Below, in pieces: positions 5,845 through 8,634 of a DNA stretch of 8,634 bases. The stretch lies in the NCBI GenBank assembly GCA_946480965.1, contig CAMLMI010000187.1, positions 1-8,634 of the forward strand, in the 5' to 3' direction. Position 1 is the stretch's first letter. Each line of letters starts with the position of its first letter. The stretch is from an uncultured Verrucomicrobiales bacterium. GTDB lineage: Bacteria; Verrucomicrobiota; Verrucomicrobiae; Limisphaerales; CANJSG01. A model generated the notes under the pieces. The model saw nothing but the letters and a program-made list of their open reading frames with translations. It was not told the origin of the DNA and did no database searches. Position numbers and translations under genes: made by a program.

Positions 5845-6831
5845 ATGCTGCGTCGAGTATTCGTCTTGGTTTGCGCGTGTCTTGGCCTAGCCGTGGAAGC
5901 CGCAGAGCTGCGGCTCGGGATCATCGGGCTGGACACCTCGCACGTGGTCGCCTTCACCCGGGCGCTGAACGTGGCGACGAACCGGGAACACGTGCCCGGC
6001 GCGCGCGTGGTGGCGGCCTTCAAGAGCTTCAGCCCGGACATCCCTTCGAGTGCCGGACGGATGGAGGGCTTCACCCGTCAGCTCACGGAGGAGTTCGGCG
6101 TGAAACTCGTCGGCAGCGTCGAGGAACTCTGCGCCCAGGTGGACGCGGTCATGTTGGAGAACGTGGATGGCCGCACGCACCTGGAACTGGCCCGGCCGGT
6201 GATCCGCGCGGGCAAGCGGCTCTTCATCGACAAGCCGTTGGCGGCGTCGCTGGCCGACGTGCTGGAGATCTACCGTCTGGCCGAAGAGGCCCAAGTGCCG
6301 GTCTTCACCTCGTCATCCTACCGTTACTACGACTCGATGCGCGAGCTGAAGGCGGCGGAGGTGGGCGAGGTCCGCTCGGCGATCTCCTACGGCCCGGCGC
6401 ATCTGGAGCCGAGCCACCCGGACCTCTTCTGGTATGGCATCCATCCGGCCGAAGCGCTCTTCACGGTGCTGGGCACGGGCTGCGAAGCGGTCACGCGGAC
6501 CTTCACGCCGGAGAACGATGTGGTCGTTGGACGCTGGAGGGGCGACCGAGTGGGCACGCTCCAAGGGCTGCGCGGCCGGGCCACGCCGCACAAGGTCGTG
6601 GTCTTCGGCAGCAAGGCAGTGGCGGAGCAGAAGGCCGGGGCGGATTCCTACGCGCCGCTGCTGCGCGAGGTGGTGAAGTTCTTCCAGACCGGTGTTTCGC
6701 CCGTGCCGAAAGAAGAGACGATCGAGCTCTTCGCCTTCATGGCGGCGGCCGAGGAAAGCAAACGGCTCGGCGGCGTGCCGGTGAAGATCTCGGACGTGCT
6801 GGAGAAGGCCCGGCGTCGGGAGACGCGTTGA
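5845..6831 (+). CDS. Gfo/Idh/MocA-like protein with Sec-type signal peptide
   Basis: A 328-aa protein of the Gfo/Idh/MocA fold. The N-terminus MLRRVFVLVCACLGLAVEA looks like a Sec signal peptide with cleavage after Ala19. The Rossmann region follows at once as LGIIGLDTSHV (24-34); the GxGxxG glycines are partly replaced (Gly28, then Asp30 and His33), a 'G-x-DTSH' variant I associate with a subfamily in Bacteroidota and Verrucomicrobiota. The EKP motif appears as DKP (129-131) within FIDKPLA. His200 in YGIHPAEAL may be the catalytic-position histidine. It is about 100 residues shorter than the neighbouring homologue and lacks the WQGP and GGGELANNGPH blocks. No clear Shine-Dalgarno precedes the ATG. 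It is divergent from the Tat oxidoreductase and convergent with pstB, 16 bp away. A NAD(P)-dependent dehydrogenase is the default guess, but a non-enzymatic or altered-cofactor role is possible. Confidence 0.9.
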   Translation: MLRRVFVLVCACLGLAVEAAELRLGIIGLDTSHVVAFTRALNVATNREHVPGARVVAAFKSFSPDIPSSAGRMEGFTRQLTEEFGVKLVGSVEELCAQVDAVMLENVDGRTHLELARPVIRAGKRLFIDKPLAASLADVLEIYRLAEEAQVPVFTSSSYRYYDSMRELKAAEVGEVRSAISYGPAHLEPSHPDLFWYGIHPAEALFTVLGTGCEAVTRTFTPENDVVVGRWRGDRVGTLQGLRGRATPHKVVVFGSKAVAEQKAGADSYAPLLREVVKFFQTGVSPVPKEETIELFAFMAAAEESKRLGGVPVKISDVLEKARRRETR

Positions 6832-6847
6832 ACGGCTTCTGTGGTCT

Positions 6848-7597
6848 TCAGCGGAGGGCGATCTTTTCCGGAGTTCCGCAGGCGGTGCAGCTCTCGATCT
6901 CGCCCGCGCCGTCGCGCACGGACACGCAGGCGGTAACGTCGGCGAGGCGGCGGGCCTGGGCGAGGTTGTGGGTCACGAGCACGAGCGTGCGGCGGCGTTT
7001 GAGGCGAAGAAGGCATTCTTCCACGGCTTCGGTGGAACGGGCGTCGAGCGCGCTGGTGGGTTCGTCCAGGAGAACGACCTCGGGATCGACCGCCAGGGTG
7101 CGGGCCAGGCAGAGGCGTTGTTGTTGGCCGACGGAGAGCTTCCGCGCGGAATCGTCCAATCGATCCTTCACCTCGTCCCAGAGAGACGCGTCGCGCAGGG
7201 CGCGTTCCGCTAGGGCCGGCCAATCGGACTTGGGCACGATGCCGAGATGGCGAACGCCGAAGAGCACGTTGCGGCGGATGCTCGTGGGGAAAACGGCGGG
7301 TTGTTGGAAAAGAATGCCGATGCGGGCACGCAAGGCATCGACGTTCACGCCCGGCGCAAAGATGGATCGGCCGTGGAAGAGGACATCGCCGGAAACGCGC
7401 AGGCCCGGGCTGAGATCGATCAAGCGGTTCAGGCAGCGCAACAGCGTGCTCTTGCCCGCGCCGGAGGGGCCGACGAGCGCCACGACCGATCCGGCGGCAA
7501 TGCGGAGATCGACGCCGCGCAGCAGTTGGCGCGGGCCGGCGAAGACGTCGAGCTGGCGGACTTCCAGCACGGGTGGAGCGACAGGAGATTCAGTCAT
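6848..7597 (-). CDS. pstB: Phosphate ABC transporter ATP-binding protein PstB
   Basis: A 249-aa ABC ATPase that would drive high-affinity phosphate import with PstC/PstA on the cytoplasmic face. Motifs: Walker A GPSGAGKST (43-51), the PstB-like stretch LNRLIDLSPG (56-65), Q-loop FQQP (97-100), signature LSVGQQQRLCLAR (154-166), Walker B VLLDEP (175-180), D-loop SALD (182-185) and H-loop His210. The signature differs from canonical LSGGQ by Gly to Val at 156. The C-terminus ends ACGTPEKIALR and lacks the terminal Y-I-x-G-x-F/G segment typical of PstB. The ATG overlaps the pstA stop by 8 nt (ATGACTGA), which indicates translational coupling; there is no strong Shine-Dalgarno of its own. It is the last gene of the operon on this strand: no phoU follows, since a convergent gene ends 16 bp away. 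Confidence 0.93.
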   Translation of the reverse strand: MTESPVAPPVLEVRQLDVFAGPRQLLRGVDLRIAAGSVVALVGPSGAGKSTLLRCLNRLIDLSPGLRVSGDVLFHGRSIFAPGVNVDALRARIGILFQQPAVFPTSIRRNVLFGVRHLGIVPKSDWPALAERALRDASLWDEVKDRLDDSARKLSVGQQQRLCLARTLAVDPEVVLLDEPTSALDARSTEAVEECLLRLKRRRTLVLVTHNLAQARRLADVTACVSVRDGAGEIESCTACGTPEKIALR

Positions 7598-8447
7598 GGG
7601 TCGCTTCTTCGTGGAGACGGAGGCGCAGCGGCAGGGCGATCAGGCTCAGGGCGAAAACCAAGCCCAGGAGGACACCCGCCGTGCCCCAGACCTTGGGGCC
7701 GACGGACGGATCGAACGAATCCTGCGCGAGGACGAAGATGTGGTAGGGCAGCGAGAGCACGGGGCTTTCCTTGATTCCGCCGGGCAAGGTCGCTCCCGCA
7801 AAGATCGTCGCCGTGAACATGATCGGGGCGGTTTCTCCGGCGGCCCGCGCCAAACCCAGCAGTGAACCTGTGATCCAGCCGCCGACGCTTTGCGGCCACA
7901 ACACCGACCAGACGATTTGCGACGGACGCAGGCCGAGTCCGGCGGCGGCTTCCAAGTAGCGTGCGGGAACGGCGCGGAGGCGTTCCAGCAGCGCCACGGT
8001 CACGGTCGGCAGGATCATCAGGCCGAGGAGAACGCCGCCGGTGAGCCAGGACTTGCCCCAGCCGAGGAACTTCACGAAGACGATGAAGCCGAACAGGCCG
8101 AAGAGCAGGCTGGGCACGCCGTTGAGCACGTAGAGCAGGAGCTGGAAGCGTCGCCGCCAACGTTCGTCGCGCAGGTAGAAGCCGACGACCAGCGCGGTGC
8201 CGATGGCCAACGGCGCTGATACGGTCAACGCGCTGGCCAGCAGGATGAGCGTGCCGACGAGGTTGTAGAAGATGCCGCCATCGGCACCGACGAGGCGGAT
8301 CTGTTCGGTGAGAAACTGCCAGCTCACTGCCGGGAATCCCTTGGCCACGATGGTCCCGACGATGGTCGCGAGGATGCCGCACGCGATGAGGGCGCAGAGC
8401 CCTGCGGCGGTGCGGAAGGCGAGATCGAAGAGACGACGCCTACTCAC
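7590..8447 (-). CDS. pstA: Phosphate ABC transporter permease PstA
   Basis: A 285-aa inner-membrane permease, close to the usual PstA length, pairing with PstC to form the phosphate channel. About six hydrophobic segments are visible (roughly 13-35, 62-91, 102-127, 135-154, 188-215 and 255-277). The cytoplasmic EAA loop that docks the ATPase is EAAAGLGLRPSQIVW (166-180), followed by the PstA-typical AAGETAPIMFTATIFAG (202-218). The start is GTG; it is preferred because AAAGGA lies 7 nt upstream and because it overlaps the pstC stop by 8 nt (GTGAGTAG). Its own stop overlaps the pstB start by 8 nt, giving a tightly coupled pstC-pstA-pstB unit. Confidence 0.94.
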   Translation of the reverse strand: MSRRRLFDLAFRTAAGLCALIACGILATIVGTIVAKGFPAVSWQFLTEQIRLVGADGGIFYNLVGTLILLASALTVSAPLAIGTALVVGFYLRDERWRRRFQLLLYVLNGVPSLLFGLFGFIVFVKFLGWGKSWLTGGVLLGLMILPTVTVALLERLRAVPARYLEAAAGLGLRPSQIVWSVLWPQSVGGWITGSLLGLARAAGETAPIMFTATIFAGATLPGGIKESPVLSLPYHIFVLAQDSFDPSVGPKVWGTAGVLLGLVFALSLIALPLRLRLHEEATHD

Positions 8448-8634
8448 GCGTCGTTCCTTTCCTCAACAGCCGAAACGCCAGCGCGGTCACGCCGCCGACC
8501 ATGGCCAGCAGCAGCAGCCCCAGGCCGACCATCGCCGCCCAGTGCAGCGGGTCGCCGTAGGCTATGTTGATCTCGGAGCTGCCGAGCTTGCTGGCCAGCG
8601 TCTGGCCCGCCTCCATCAATGGCCGCAGCGAGAG
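8440..8634 (-). CDS. pstC: Phosphate ABC transporter permease PstC, C-terminal fragment (runs off window)
   Basis: The last 64 codons of an upstream gene, cut by the right edge of the window, ending with TAG at 8442-8440. The fragment reads through a periplasmic stretch (LASKLGSSEINIAYGDPLHW) into a final membrane helix, MVGLGLLLLAMVGGVTALAF, and a basic tail, RLLRKGTTRE. The small-residue 'TLASKLG' before the last helix matches the C-terminal pattern of PstC, and the gene order upstream of pstA fits. The call rests on this short homology plus context; the catalytic and EAA regions lie outside the window. Confidence 0.85.
   Translation of the reverse strand, partial: LSLRPLMEAGQTLASKLGSSEINIAYGDPLHWAAMVGLGLLLLAMVGGVTALAFRLLRKGTTRE
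8455..8460 (-). promoter_or_regulatory. Shine-Dalgarno of pstA
   Basis: AAAGGA on the minus strand, 7 nt before the GTG at 8447-8445, within the end of pstC. It is the only clear ribosome binding site in the window and decides the GTG start of pstA. Confidence 0.65.

Noticed and set aside
5845..5910. Lipoprotein signal in the second Gfo/Idh protein (cysteines at residues 10 and 12)
   Set aside because: The residues before each Cys do not fit a lipobox; a Sec cleavage site after Ala19 fits better.
6813..6826. 5-bp stem GCGTC/GACGC with a GGGA loop just before the stop of the second Gfo/Idh gene
   Set aside because: It is short, lies inside the coding sequence and is expected often by chance at this GC content.
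5871..7865. Open frame of about 664 codons on the plus strand crossing three genes
   Set aside because: It spans the second Gfo/Idh gene in another frame and is antisense to pstB and pstA; the product is Arg/Gly-rich without any recognisable domain.

Overview
This 8.6 kb window is high-GC bacterial DNA. It most likely comes from a Verrucomicrobiota genome or a close relative in the PVC group. The support is indirect: a long solenoid protein made of 32-residue 'DPxxAxxW...LP' repeats, a Tat-exported Gfo/Idh/MocA oxidoreductase, a rhamnogalacturonan-acetylesterase-like SGNH hydrolase, an intergenic CACAGAT inverted-repeat element, and few Shine-Dalgarno sequences. No rRNA or other marker gene is present, so the taxonomy is inference.

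Layout from left to right. Positions 1-1683 (+) hold a repeat solenoid protein whose reading frame is open to the left edge, so its N-terminus is probably outside the window. Convergent to it is an Old Yellow Enzyme-type flavin oxidoreductase (1782-3266, -). A 158-bp element with 30-bp terminal inverted repeats and nested hairpins (3293-3450) separates it from an exported SGNH/GDSL acetylesterase-like hydrolase (3478-4320, -). After a 188-bp gap containing two stem-loops comes a Tat-signal Gfo/Idh/MocA oxidoreductase (4509-5798, -). A 46-bp divergent intergenic region carries an 18-bp near-perfect palindrome. Beyond it lies a second, Sec-signal Gfo/Idh/MocA-like protein (5845-6831, +). It runs convergently, 16 bp apart, into the end of a phosphate transport operon pstC (partial)-pstA-pstB (6848-8634, -), whose genes overlap by 8 nt at each junction.

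The pst genes encode the inner-membrane permease pair and the ATPase of a high-affinity phosphate importer. The left block (flavoenzyme, esterase, two exported oxidoreductase-like proteins) is compatible with envelope-associated sugar or polysaccharide chemistry such as deacetylation and redox modification of sugars. The spacing does not make these genes one operon, and their substrates cannot be read from the sequence.

I see no defence island, CRISPR array, phage gene, transposase, tRNA or rRNA. The items most worth a second look are the palindrome between the divergent Gfo/Idh genes, the 10-bp-phased inverted-repeat element, the flavoenzyme with a partly lost Fe-S cysteine motif and altered active-site histidine pair, and the regular 14-unit solenoid.
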